In this document: one piece after another, positions 11,768-23,172 of the stretch
Layout of the letters: every line of letters starts with the position of its first letter
Numbering within the stretch: position 1 is the stretch's first letter
Assembly (NCBI RefSeq): GCF_910592395.1
Contig: NC_088321.1
Span: forward strand, 6,944,001-7,008,000
Direction: 5' to 3'
From: Lineus longissimus
Lineage: Eukaryota > Nemertea > Pilidiophora > Heteronemertea > Lineidae
Length of the DNA stretch: 64,000 nt
Notes under the pieces: model-generated
Seen by the model: only the letters and a program-made list of their open reading frames with translations
Told to the model about the DNA's origin: nothing
Databases searched by the model: none
Position numbers and translations under genes: made by a program

Positions 11768-13982
11768 GTACAGGCATATCGCTTGGAAACTTCAAAATTA
11801 ATGGTAATATGGGAACCACTATGGGTACGCGATCAGACACCTTCGGCAATAACTGGATAAATTCAGGCCTTGGCAGTTTAAACCTGGGGGACCTGGGGGT
11901 TTCCGTGATTTTGCGCTCGATGACCTTTGACCAGTCATGCCTCAGACCTTTGACAGTGCTTATTTAGGGCAAACCTGGTTGTCACCCAATTTGGTGATGC
12001 AGGACATAGAAGAAAATGGCCAATAGAGAAATTATTCGATTTTTGGGCCTCAGTATCGTGACTTTTTCAAAATAATGCCTCGATCGGTAGTAAATTCGGG
12101 TGCAACGCACACGTCACACGTATCAGTCTGAGTCTGGCCCAAATCTTATCCTTAATCACTGATCAGAGCCTCGTTCCGAGTTTTATCTGGTTGCTGTGTC
12201 TTTGTGTACATCAAGCAGCCAATGCACTAGGGGAGTTCCCAGCCATGGTCACCCACTCAAATTGTCTTTTTTGCCGCCGTGGTTTAATTTCACCTAAATC
12301 ACCATGCACAATGTTGTAAGGTACATACCCAACCATTGCCTGAGCAAAATTAGCATCCAGTAAATACACACATTCTTAAGATATCCCTGTTTTCATTTGA
12401 TGTATATTTACTTCAATGTCCGTCTCAATATCACTACCACAATGTTAGAAATGTTTCCTGTTGACATAGTTATCAACAACTAACTTTGACTTGGGTCATT
12501 TATTACTCCGAATGGGTTCTTCCTGGGTGACCTGAATGTATCACTTTCCTAACAACCAGCACTCATAGCAACTTGAATATCAATTGTCTGAAGCTGTCAA
12601 ATTGGACATTCTTCACAATATTTGTGTTGATAATCACCAGTTCTTGCCAGAAGAACAATTTGTAGTGCAAGGGGAGACTGGAAAAAGGCAAATAATGCTG
12701 AAAGAAGGAGCCTTATTATTGAAAATCTCTCTCTCGGTACTACACCTCATTACCATATCATGACCTGATCGACCTCGATTAACTGCAGGATGCATGACAT
12801 GCATTACTGTATGACAAGTGTAGTGACAAAAGGTCTATTGTTCTCTGTACTTCAATTCAGAGGTGGACAGGGAGTTGGAGCCCTTCATTATTTTTTTGTA
12901 AATATCGGACACTCCTTTAATAACCCTTTGGGGGCCCTTGATATTTTTTTTGTAAATAGGGACACTACTTTAATAACTCTTTGGAGCCCTTAATTATTTT
13001 TTTGTAAATAGGGGGCACTACTTTAATAACCCTCTTTTCTTTGGGAACCTCAGTTGTCAAAGCAGTTACATAAGAAGTATAAGCTGACAATCAGCAGTAA
13101 ATAGATTCAGGTATCGGGCCATGAACTAAAATATGTTAATGATGTCTACTCTATTAAATGGTAAGTCAGAAAACACGATAGCAGTCCCTAAGTTTTCAGT
13201 CATCTCAGAAGATTCTATTCTGGTTTTATTTCCATCAGAGCTGATCTACACTTCACCCTACAAAAATATCAATTACGAATGTGCTGTCTGGACTGTAGAC
13301 TATATTTCACGTTTATTGATGATAAGGCCATCGACCTGGGAGAATAAGTGGAACACACGTACAGCGGGCAAACATACCGAAAGACAAATAGCCCACAAAT
13401 TTATGGATAATGTACTCTCCAACCCCTCCCCGTACTATGCTCCTCTGGTTACTCTCTTCTTTCCACCCCCCACCCACGCCCTCCTCCCAGCCCCTTCAAT
13501 TACCTTTGGGCCAATCGGTAGGACATTAAACTGTCAATCTAATGATCGGTGACTATGCAACTTCGATATTCGTATATATTCTTTGAACCATTATAGTGTT
13601 GATTCATATTGTAAAACACTTTCGACACTAACTACCTCCAAATACTCCTCATGGTAGAACGCGGGTTTATCATCATATCATTGTCTAAGACATTCGTGGT
13701 GCAGAGAATTAGTTTAGTTTACCTTATTCGTGGATACATGTACACAGCAATATAAAACATAACATAATCGATACAGTAAATAAAAAGCATTATTGGAATT
13801 TTTATTTAAATACGTAACATGCTAACATGTTAACCCCCTACTACCGACAAAAATTTGACATATCCGTGAGAAACTGAAAGTTAATAACAGACTTTGCTTA
13901 ATGAGTCAAGATTGGAATTTTCGCACTTCAATTACGTAAGCTGACTGACCTGTTTAAATTTCCAAAGGTCACCCACAAAAGA
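11768..13982. other. Mostly unassigned, with a small 64-bp tandem repeat
   Basis: About 12,880-13,035 repeats a unit containing 'TTTTTTTGTAAATAGGG.CACTACTTTAATAAC' about 2.5 times. The 139-codon open frame at 13,133-13,552 has no recognisable domain and I do not call it. Confidence 0.4.
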
Positions 13983-15442
13983 GGCAGTAGAATACTGCCA
14001 ACAGCAAACTACTGCATCATCTGCTTCACGTTCTACTGCAACCTCTATTGCTTCTGAAGTAGAACATGCAGTAGACTACTGCAACTGGTTTTTGAAAAGA
14101 AATATTTGGCAGTAGAACATGCAGTAGTCTACTGCCACTATTTGCACCAACACCTACTATTGCACGCTCTACTGCCAGGACTCGACCAATATTTGAAACT
14201 CTACTGCCAGGACTCTTACAAGTTTTGGTCCATTACAGCACTACTGCAAAGTATACTACTAGGACCCTGGCGACATTTTGGCCCAACACACCTCTACTGC
14301 AACCTCTACTGCAACCTCGACTGCTTCTGAAGTAGAACATGCAGTAGACTACTGTATGTAGTTCTTGGGTGAATTGGACTATTTACTTCGTGGTCAAATA
14401 AGATATCTTGTGTTTTTCCCAACTGAAAGTAGTTCGAGAAATTGGCTCCAAATTTGTTTGTGAGAACCGGATTTTCTGTGATGAAATATGCTTAAAAGTC
14501 ACACTTCAGAGCGAAGAAATTAAGAAAGAATGCTGCGTGCTTATGAAATAAGAACCCAGGCATCATTTGATGTAGTGATGAAGCCCAAAACATTGTGCTA
14601 ATCCAAGAAATATGGTTGAAATGAAGTGGCCCCAGTGATATTGGAATGACCCTGTGAGGTCAGCATTGCCTGCTATGGATTTTGTTGCTTGAAATTGAGA
14701 GTTCTGACTGTATTTGAGTGGTTTTGATGAATCTTTGGGCCTGATGAACTACATATTCATGTGGTATGATGAAAGACTCGTCCTCAGAGCATTTGGAACC
14801 TTTGCTGGGTGTAGTGTAGATAGTTTCAATTTTCATGGACTAGTTATAATTAATAGCCATGTTTATGATGATTTGGATTCTTTGCTGATAGAGTGTAGTA
14901 TCTCTGATTTATGAGTTTCTCGGACTCTAGTTACTGGCCATGATCGTGATGATTTGACCTTGGATGAGTTACCACAGTACTCAAGGGTGGAGCTAAACTG
15001 TGGTTCAAATGGTTTGGACAGAATTTTGCCGGCTCCACCCTCGAGACTGACTTCAACGCTACTGAACCCTCTACTGCAGAGAACTGCAAACGCTACCGGC
15101 AATACTACTGCAACCTTCATGCCACATGACCCCAATATACCATATATGGCACAGCAGAAGTGCATGCAGTAGATCATTCACCATACAGTATTACTACTGC
15201 AATATCTACTGCAGATGCTACAGCACCATCTACTGCGACCCCGTGACCGGTGCTCCATAATATGGAATGGCAGTAGAGTGTGCAGTATTAATTTAGATAT
15301 TATGCAACATATTGCACCCTCTACTGAACCTATACTGGGACTCTACTGAGGTTCTACGTACTGCAGCATGAATAATTAATCAATGCTTCAAAACTTTAGG
15401 TGCTACTGCGGGATCTACTGACAATTCTACTGGAGTCATACT
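13983..15442. mobile_element. Putative non-autonomous element with clustered CTACTGC/GCAGTAG motifs
   Basis: I count about 22 exact copies of CTACTGC or GCAGTAG in 1.46 kb, against about 0.2 expected by chance. They fall in two clusters, 13,984-14,355 (about 14) and 15,060-15,410 (about 8), with a motif-free centre. That layout resembles subterminal transposase-binding arrays. No clean TIR or TSD was found by eye. Confidence 0.55.
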
Positions 15443-15680
15443 GTTTCTCGGGTGGGGCAGCTCAAAACAAGCCTGAAGGGCGCTCACTGACAACGTTAAC
15501 CACTTGCGTTTGGTTAGATAGACTCAAAACTGTCTTGAATGTGAAATCTTTGTATGTTTTTTCTGGTCCACCCTGTAGTGGGGGTCATCACACGCCAGAA
15601 ATTAACAGGTTATGGTTTTCGGAGGCAACACCGACATTGTTTTCAGCCAATTTCAATGTATCGCATATAATTATCGCTCA
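15443..15680. other. Dispersed repeat fragment
   Basis: 'TCATCACACGCCAGAAATTA' at about 15,587 is shared with 3915-3935. No gene seen. Confidence 0.35.
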
Positions 15681-15894
15681 GGGCCCGGTTGTTCAAAAGA
15701 AGAAATACATTTTTAAAGATAACTTAACGTTAAAATTCCTAACTTGGCGTTAAGATAATGTTAAGTTTTATTTTGAGTTGTTCAAGCAATATTAGCCTAA
15801 CATTGGCGTTATCTTTAACGTTAAATTTAACTTACCTAAAACCCTAAGATAAATCTAACGTTATCTTTAACTTGGCGTTAGCAGCCAATTCAAG

Positions 15895-17910
15895 ATGGCG
15901 TCTGCCAACTTGGCACTTTTTCCTGTTGAGGGAGTTTCTCGAAAAAAACGTATTTATTTGCCGCACACGAATCATTTAGAGACTTTCAGCGACAAGAAGT
16001 TATTTAAGTAAGAGATACAGATACACAAGAGAAACATTGATTTTGATTTGCGATTTAATGAGAGAAGAGCTGGAGAGATTGACCAAGCGGTCTCACAGCC
16101 CGAGTGTAGAAATTCAAGTTTTAATAGCACTGCGCTTCTTTGCTTCGGGTGCCTTCCTAGAGGTTATAGGAGATACATTTGGTGTTGACAAGGCAACAGT
16201 TTCAAGGGTGGTTCACCATGTGGCTGATCTTCTCCACAACATGTCTGCTGACTTCATCAGGTGGCCTGACCATATGAGGAAATGAAGCGTATAAAGAGGG
16301 GTTTTTTTGAGATTGCCCATTTTCCAAAAGTCCTTGGATGCATTGATGGCACCCATGTGCGAATAATAATGCCAAGTGCCCCAGAGATTGCGGATCTCCA
16401 GCTACTCCCCCTGCCACCACCAAGAGGTGAACAGCTTGCGGAGATAAATGCTACAGAAAATGATGCAGAACCAGTAGAGGAAGAAGCAGGCAGGGCAGGA
16501 CATGCAGCTGAACCAGTACTACTACTGAACTATGAGGCTTCTTTCGTGAACAGGAAAGGTTACCATTCATTGAATGTACAAGCTGTTTGTGACTTTGAAG
16601 GTAACTACTAGAACTTACTCTGTGTTAGGCATCCTAGATCTCCATTAATGGAATTATGATGTGCATTTTAATCAAAGAAAAACAATATTTTCTCTGCAAT
16701 AAGTCTTGAATTGGAGATGACAATTCATGCATTTCATGACAGTTGAATTTCCTGGAAACAGCCTCACTTTCATAACTGGGTCATCAGGTCATAGTGGGTA
16801 GGTGGAAACTGCTGATGAATTTGCTGATGAAAATGTATATTACTAACAAGTCAAAGTCATATTCTTCTACAAAATAACTTTTTATTGGAATGACAATGAC
16901 AATACCATCGAGTTTCAGGCCAAAATAATTGGACCGCTCTCAGGTCCAAATCGTTAGATTTTGCTGATCCAAGATGGTGGCTGAAGGCGATTAGAGCCAT
17001 CAGCATTTTCATCAGCAAATTCATCAGCAGTTTACACCTTCCCGGTCATGGTCATGTTTATATGGTATGCCAGCCAGGTGTGGAAATAATTCACAAATTA
17101 AAAATGCAAGGGTGTCCCACACAACAGAAGTAAGTGTCGCATAACAAATCTAACTAATCACAAGGGTTTGTCTATTGTCTAGCACCAGCTTTGTTTTATC
17201 TTGGAGTACTCCAAGGTTTTATTAATGAGGATGTCTTTCTTGCCTGCTTTATTAAAAAGTCCTAGCTCCTGGGCCTAGGCTACCTACACCTTGACACGGC
17301 CTACACTTGTACTTTGTCATGCTATGATTGAAGCTACTAAGAAATTACATGCAGCAAGTATATTCTATAGACCATTTTCTTTATTTTTAAGGCAAGTTCC
17401 TCAACATTGTGGCCAAGTGGCCAGGGGCAACACATGATGCATACATCTGCCATCTGGCGGAATTCAAATCTGAAGGAGCACCTCGACAGAGAGAATGCCC
17501 ATGGTGAAGAGGGTGTCATCCTTGGCGACAGTGGGTATCCCTGCCTCCCTTACTTAATGGTACCGTATCAAAATCCTACTACAGCTAGTCAAGAAAAATT
17601 CAATAGTGCACTTTGTGGAACACTAGTGCGCATTGAACATGCATTTGGAGTTCTCAAAAGAAGATTTCACGTTTCACATGGCGAAGTCCGAATGCGACCA
17701 GAACGGGTGATCAAAATAATATCAGCATGCACGGTCTTGCATAATATTGCAATTCTTAGGAGAGAGAGGGATCCACCAGATAGTGACAGTGATGATAGTG
17801 ATGATGATGATGATGTTGATGATGATGTCGGAAGGGACACTCAGTTTGCTGATCGCGAGCAGCCTGGCCGTGTGTACAGAAATCTCATTGCCAACAGGTA
17901 CTTCAAATAA
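15895..17910 (+). pseudogene. HARBI1-like PIF/Harbinger DDE transposase with three frameshifts
   Basis: Start ATG 15,895 (MASANLALFPVEGVSRKKRI). Exon 1 ends at 16,600 (GAAG|gtaact), the intron is 16,601-17,391 and exon 2 is 17,392-17,910. HTH region 'LIALRFFASGAFLEVIGDTF', then DDE residues in 'VLGCIDGTHVRI', 'VILGDSGYPCL' and 'VRIEHAFGVLKRRF'. Lesions: a 1-nt shift near 16,012 after 'DKKLFK'; a 1-nt shift near 16,275 between 'RWPD' and 'EEMKRIKRGFFE'; and a 7-nt duplication (ATCTGCC) near 17,445 in 'HDAYI/WRNSN'. An unusual Pro/Glu/Ala-rich insertion of about 45 residues lies between the first Asp block and 'FVNRKGYHS'. The C-terminus is an acidic Asp tract. All three catalytic acids survive, so inactivation looks recent. 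Confidence 0.9.
16798..17041. mobile_element. Hairpin MITE in the transposase intron
   Basis: GGAAACTGCTGATGAATTTG... at the left is matched inverted at the right (...CAAATTCATCAGCAGTTT). About 244 bp, no coding capacity, inserted in the intron of the HARBI1-like pseudogene. Confidence 0.75.
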
Positions 17911-18078
17911 ACTATGTTTCAATCAAGAAACACTGCCTAGAAAACAATGAATCAACAGATAAACAAATATAGTGTGTGATAAATTTCCATGACTAAACTT
18001 GTATTTATTGTAAATGTACTCTTAGAAACTATTTAAAATATCACTATTTACAATGTAGGCCTACTCTTCACTGCTTTT

Positions 18079-19656
18079 TGGCTCACCGTAAGGGGAGTCT
18101 ATATGATAGCGCTGTGTCCGTCGTCGTCGTCGTCGTCGTATCCTAACAGTGGCACGTTTCTTAACTGCTAGGGCTATGTACTTGAAACTTTGTACACAGA
18201 ATGCCTTAGGTCAGCTGACCTCTGACACTGATTTTCGGTCCGATCTGATTCTCTGTTTGGCCACCAGGGGGCCAAATGTCGATATCTAAAAAGTGTGATA
18301 TCTCGCTTATTAGTGACTTGTTTTCGATAAAACTTGTGTTGTAGGTACTCATAGCAAATATACATTTTATATTATACGGGTTTTTAATTTGACCTTGTTT
18401 TCAAGGTCACAGAGGTCATATGGCGTAAATTGGCCATTAGAGTGTAAACTATGGCACGTTTCTTAACCACTAAAGCTATGAACTTGAAACTTGGTACATA
18501 TAACCCCCTATGTCACATAGCCTCTGGTGCTGAATTTTGGTTCGATCTGATTCCTAACTTTGCCACCAGGGGGCCAAAAGTGGAAATCTAAAAAGTGTGA
18601 TATCTCGCTTATAAGTGACTTGTTTTCGATAAAACTTTTGTTGTAGGTACTCATAGCAAATATACATTTTATATTATACGGGTTTTTAATTTGACCTTGT
18701 TTTCAAGGTCACAGAGGTCAAATGGTGTGAATTGGCCGTTTGTGTGTAACTATGGCATGTTTCTTAACTACTAAAGCTATGAACTTTAAACCTGGTACAC
18801 ATGACTCCCTAGGTCAGATGACCTGTAACACTGATTTTCGGTCTGGTCTGATTCTTAACTGGGCCACCAGGGGGCCAAAACAAAAAATTTGAATAGTGCC
18901 ATATCTCGCTTATTACTGATTAGTTTTTGGTAAAAATGTTATGGTAGATACTCTTAGCAACGATACATCACATATGATACGGGTTTTTGATTTTACGTTC
19001 TTGTCAAGGTCGCAGAGGTCAAACGGCTTAAATTGGCCATTTTAGCGTAACTGTGGCAAGTTTGTTAACCCCTAAGGCTATGAACTTGAGACTTTGTACA
19101 AAGGACCCTCTAGGTCAGCTGACCTCTGACCCTGAATTTCAGTCCGGTTTGATTCTCGACTTGGCCACCAGGGGGCCAAAAGTGAAAACCTAGAAAGTGT
19201 GATATCTCGCTTATTAGTGATTCGTTTTCAATAACATTTTTATGGTAGGTTCTCCTAGCAGGGATACATCACATATCATATGAGATTGGTCGTTTGAGTG
19301 TAACTATGGCACGTTACTTAACCACTATAGCTATGCACTTGAAATTTGGTGCACATGACTCCCTACGTCGTGTCACCTTGGACACCGAATTTCGATCTGA
19401 TCTGGTACTCAACTTGGCCACCAAGAGCCAAAACTAAAATTGGTAAAAAGTGCAATATCTCGTTTATTAGTGACTTGTTTTTGATGATATTCTTATGGTT
19501 ACCATAATGGTACTTACTCCAAGCAACGATACATCACATGTCATACCGACTTTGGTTTGACCTATATACTATACATGTACAATGTTTCTTAACCTGGATG
19601 AATCCCAAAGCACCAAATATCTATACGGTGAGCACAATGGCCCCTGGCCGTTTCAT
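18079..19656. mobile_element. GCTCACC...GGTGAGC repeat family, copy 1, with ~300-bp internal tandem units
   Basis: Begins TTGGCTCACC followed by a (GTC)n tract at 18,118-18,138. It ends GGTGAGCACAATGGCCCCTG at 19,627-19,646. In between are about five diverged ~300-bp units, each with 'TGGCACGTTTCTTAAC', 'CCACCAGGGGGCCAAA', 'GATATCTCGCTTATTAGTGA' and 'TTTTCAAGGTCACAGAGGTC'. A similar copy is at 23,173 and a fragment at 36.6 kb. The class is unknown. Superficially similar GCTCACC/GGTGAGC repeats are, from memory, common in marine invertebrates. Confidence 0.75.
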
Positions 19657-20714
19657 ACAGAATTTACAATAGTGGAGCACTGCTGGAGGTCTTGGTCTTC
19701 AACAATTCTCTCAAGCTTCAGTTTTTCAATCTTCAACTCCGTCTCCTTTTGTATACCGTTCTGTGTAGCCAGAGTAGCTTGCAACACATTGAAATGCAAA
19801 TTCATGATGTCTTGCTGAGTCTTATTGGTCCTTACACCATCTTTAATCAACTGCTTCGCCTGTGATTTTCTCGAGCCTGAAAAATATTCAGTGCATGATG
19901 TTTTAATTTGCCTTAATTATACCAGTCTACATCAGTTAAATCAGATTTTGATCTATGAAGATCAACCGTTTCAACACATCAGCAGGATAAAACCTAATTA
20001 AAGGATTCTGCTAGGTAATAATTGGCACACATGTTTAATACTCACCGGTGGATTTGCAAAGACTACTTGGTTTCTTCTTTTTGGCAGCAGATTGGGCAGG
20101 TTTAGACAGTTCTGTAGCAATTACAGCTGAAATAATAACGTAACTATAATCAGCAACAGAGATACACATACAGTGGAACTCTCTCTTAGCAGACACCTTC
20201 CTATTGAGGACACCCTCTCTAAAAGGACACTGGTTTTGGTCCTAGTTTGTTCGTTTCCATTCAATCTGACCACTTCAATCAGGACACCTCTCTTTTAAGG
20301 ACAGCACTTGCCAGTCTCAAGCGTGTCCTTCATGGAGAGGTTCTTCTGTTTATCTCTAAAAGTGCAAGGTGTTAAATTTTTTTGGGTATGCATTATAATG
20401 ATTATTCCGTTGCGAGTAGAGTGAGGCTGTTGTTTTCATATCATTTTACATCACTCACCAGTGTCCTTCGAAAGAGTGGTGCTCAACGGTTGCTTTCCCA
20501 ATTTCACTCTGTGGAACTGGCGAAACTTCATGGGGTCCTCCTCCCGCAATTCAGCAATTAGATTTGCATAGGCCCCCTTATCCTCTCTTCTCTGAATCCA
20601 TGGCCTTGTCCAAAGACTACGGTCCACGCGGCGCCGCCTCCGTCGCCGCCTCCGACGGAGTAACAGCAGGAGAATACGGGCAATTTGGTCTTCTTGGTCC
20701 ATAATACTTCTCAT
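19653..20714 (-). CDS. Harbinger-derived chimeric gene (transposase N-term + coiled-coil tail), 185 aa
   Basis: Three exons in perfect phase: 20,714-20,459, 20,126-20,046 and 19,876-19,653. Exon 1 has an unbroken Arg run then 'VDRSLWTRPWIQRREDKGAY' and 'LIAELREEDPMKFRQFHRV', the typical N-terminus of HARBI1/ALP1-like transposases. Exons 2-3 are Lys-rich (KPAQSAAKKKKPSS) followed by a charged helix 'ETELKIEKLKLERIVEDQD', like the tail of the Harbinger Myb-type partner protein. So the ends of two different element proteins are joined and both the DDE and Myb domains are missing. No stop or frameshift interrupts it. The stop codon at 19,653-19,655 lies inside the GGCCGTTTCAT end of the adjacent repeat, so that insertion may have trimmed the C-terminus. 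Could be domesticated, or an annotation-like coincidence of decayed exons. Confidence 0.6.
20171..20347. mobile_element. CAGTGGAAC-type MITE (Tigger/pogo-like ends), copy 1
   Basis: Starts TA|CAGTGGAACTCTCTCTTAG and ends in the inverted GGAGAGGTTCTTCTG. Internal text 'GGACACTGGTTTTGGTCC' recurs in the copies at 41.1, 46.1, 50.1, 51.4, 55.6 and 56.5 kb. It sits in an intron of the chimeric Harbinger gene. Assignment to pogo/Tigger rests only on the CAGT-type end and TA flank. Confidence 0.65.
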
Positions 20715-20827
20715 AGGATTTGACAGTTCCCGGGCGCTGCCATTTTGGTATCATGTGACTGACCTATAAATCATGTGACCGATCTGCTTGTTGTGATTCG
20801 TCGAACTCGCGCAACATTGCTGCAGGT

Positions 20828-21010
20828 AGCCCCCACACGGTGATTAACTTCCTCGCGTGTCGAGAAAATATCAAACATGCTAGATCGGCTGCGTCTCGAC
20901 ACGCGAGGAAAATACGCAGCAAAAAACGACCCCACACAGTGAGAATTTGCCTGTCGCAACGTGCACGCGTGTCACTTGCATCACGCAAATTTCACCGTGT
21001 TGTGCGGGCT
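20828..21010. mobile_element. Hairpin MITE, ends AGCCC.CACA
   Basis: Left AGCCCCCACACGGTGA and right TCACCGTGTTGTGCGGGCT are inverted. A second inner pair is CTTCCTCGCGTGTCGAGA and TCTCGACACGCGAGGAA. About 183 bp, non-coding. Confidence 0.75.
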
Positions 21011-21024
21011 TTAGCAATCACAGC

Positions 21025-21450
21025 CTACTCATCGAAAAAGGTAGACATTTTGGTACTCAGTTGGAAAAGCGTCTGTGTCCATTTGGGTGTGACGTAGTAG
21101 AAGACGAATTTCATTTTTTTGCTAGATGTCCTTCTATTCAAAAACTAAGAGATGAGTATTTTAAGAATATTGCTTTTTGTAAAGATAGTCACTTGTTCTC
21201 CAATTCGGATTTTATTTCCACATTGAGCAGCACTGATCACGACATCATCATCAAGACTGCTATTTCTATCTCCAGGGCTTTTACGAAAGGCAAGCAGCTC
21301 TTCAGGAGCAATGACAATATAATTTTACCAATGTGACTTATGATATGTTTTAATGTCATGTCTTTTATTTTGTAATATTCATGCATGTATATGCCATACT
21401 GCCTGTACTTGTGATAGTTGTGCAAATAAATAATTTGAAATTTGAAATTT
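21025..21450 (+). pseudogene. 5'-truncated LINE, reverse-transcriptase C-terminus and 3' tail
   Basis: The open frame to 21,336 contains 'EKRLCPFGCDVVEDEFHFFA' followed by 'RCPSIQKLRDEYF', the Cys-Cys-His-Cys knuckle found at the C-terminus of several LINE reverse transcriptases. It is followed by an untranslated tail ending in TTTGAAATTTGAAATTT, a microsatellite end typical of LINEs. The 5' part is missing, as expected from truncated target-primed insertion. Confidence 0.7.
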
Positions 21451-21875
21451 TGTGAAAACAATTGGTGTGTATTCATTAGATAGAATTGTATTCCTTTATT
21501 TTCAATCAAAGCAGGAGTTGTGCTCAAATTTTCATTTGGTATCTGGTATTATCTTGTTTCATAATAAAACAGTGTGTTCTGTTAATTTCAGAATACATAA
21601 ATGAACTTGGAAAGCAGGAGTTGTGTTCACGTTTGTGTTTCATGCTGGTATGCACAAGAAAATCAGTTGCACTTGCACTTCTCCGAGTGGCAAAGCAATA
21701 TGTTACTTGACACATTTTGAGTATATTCACCTTCATTCTGCCACTCATCAACTGTGCATGCATAGTGATTTCCTGGCTTAGTCCACATTGGTATGACCAT
21801 GGTATCGTGTATCTGAAGACATTTGTTTATTTCAGTATAGTCCTACACTCTTTCTTGTTACAAGATATGTCAAGG

Positions 21876-22040
21876 AGTAAATAATGTGTGATACTAAGTA
21901 GTATTCTTGTCTTTGTGTGCTTCAGCTCCAGGTATTGATATCACTCCTCATGAGTAAATAATGTGTGATACTTTTTTAGGAAGTATTCTAATCGTCTTTG
22001 TGTGTTTCAGTTCCAGGTGTTGATATCACTCCTCATGAAG
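21876..22040 (+). repeat. Tandem duplication of a 3' splice junction
   Basis: 21,876-21,953 and 21,954-22,040 are two copies of a block that starts GTAAATAATGTGTGATACT and ends with a CAG acceptor plus the first ~30 nt of the transposase exon (CCAGGT.TTGATATCACTCC). In the first copy the exon piece runs into TAA after 'CATGAG', so only the second can be read through. Confidence 0.8.
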
Positions 22041-23172
22041 TGCAAGATGTTGCAACGTCGACCAGTGACCTCACCACCTACCGAAATCATGGCTGCCAGG
22101 TCAATCACAAGACTGCTTACTTTCACTCGCGTGGAACACAGGCTGTGTCTATGCCCTTCACTCCAATGACAGATCCACCCGCATATGATCATGGCAGAAG
22201 GAGGTGCTCCAGTCCAACCCTGCCGTCATCTACACCGAAGCCAAAACGACTCAAAGTAGATGAGGAAATGCTGGATCTTACTTCGGAATTTGACCAGTCC
22301 CTTCCCATGTTGGACGATGATGAACAAAAAGACCCTTCATGGGACCCCAACATGTCCTATGGTGCTGAGTAAGTTTCTCCTCTCTATTACTATTAGTATA
22401 CTGGTGTAGCAGTAATTAGCATCCGCCATGGAATAAAAGTCCCACCTTATTGTTGATGGCTTCTGTTAGAATTCCCAAAAAAGACTAGTTTATTGACTTT
22501 GGGACTTAAACTTCAAATAAGATTGCTATGGAATGTATTAGTTTAGAAAATGATATCTTCATGAACAATGAAATTAGGAAATTAGATAAAGTATGTTTTT
22601 ACTCCTTTTCAGTTCTGAAACGGAGGACAACTGTGACAGCGGTGACCAGCCCATGAAGTTTTATGTTGTCTCGGAGAGGAAGCTACTGTCACTCTTCAAC
22701 ATCTGCCAGCATTGTGGAGGCAGAGGTGCTGAGGCTGAAGTTACAGCAGCCAATGGAACTCTCATCACCATCTCGCAGCAGTGCTTGAGATGTGATGAAA
22801 GTTTCAAATGGTGGAGCCAGGAAATGATAGCATCATATCCTTCTGGCAACATCAGCCTCACCACTGCACTTCTGTGCTCTGGCAATGTGCCAAGCAAGGC
22901 TCTTAGGATGTTGAAGTTTTGGGGTGTTCAATGCTTCCGACCCGACACTTTCTTCACTCACCAGAAGATTTTTTTAAACATGGCTGTAAGAAATATCTGG
23001 GAGGAGGAGTACATCAGGGTCATGGCCAACATGGATGATACCGTCCAACTCTCAGGTGATGCCCGATGCGACTCAATGGGCCACTGTGCGAAATACGGCA
23101 GTTATACGTTACATGATGTCAAGGCGAATGATGTGGCATGTACAGAACTTGTTGTGGTGAGTGCTACTTTTT

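Larger units (their letters stand above)
15681..17935 (+). mobile_element. Harbinger-type element with HARBI1-like gene; right end not found
   Basis: The left end GGGCCCGGTTGTTCAAAAG is the same TIR type as the element at 6282. TTAACGTTAA-type subterminal repeats follow. It carries the transposase pseudogene. No matching right TIR was seen before the unrelated repeat at 18,079, so the right part seems lost. The given end is simply just past the transposase stop. Confidence 0.65.

Noticed and set aside
11593-11967. 124-codon plus-strand open frame
   Set aside because: Mostly a translation of the degenerate ATGGAAACCTCATT minisatellite.
13133-13552. 139-codon plus-strand open frame
   Set aside because: No recognisable domain, no splice context, ordinary composition. 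Likely chance.
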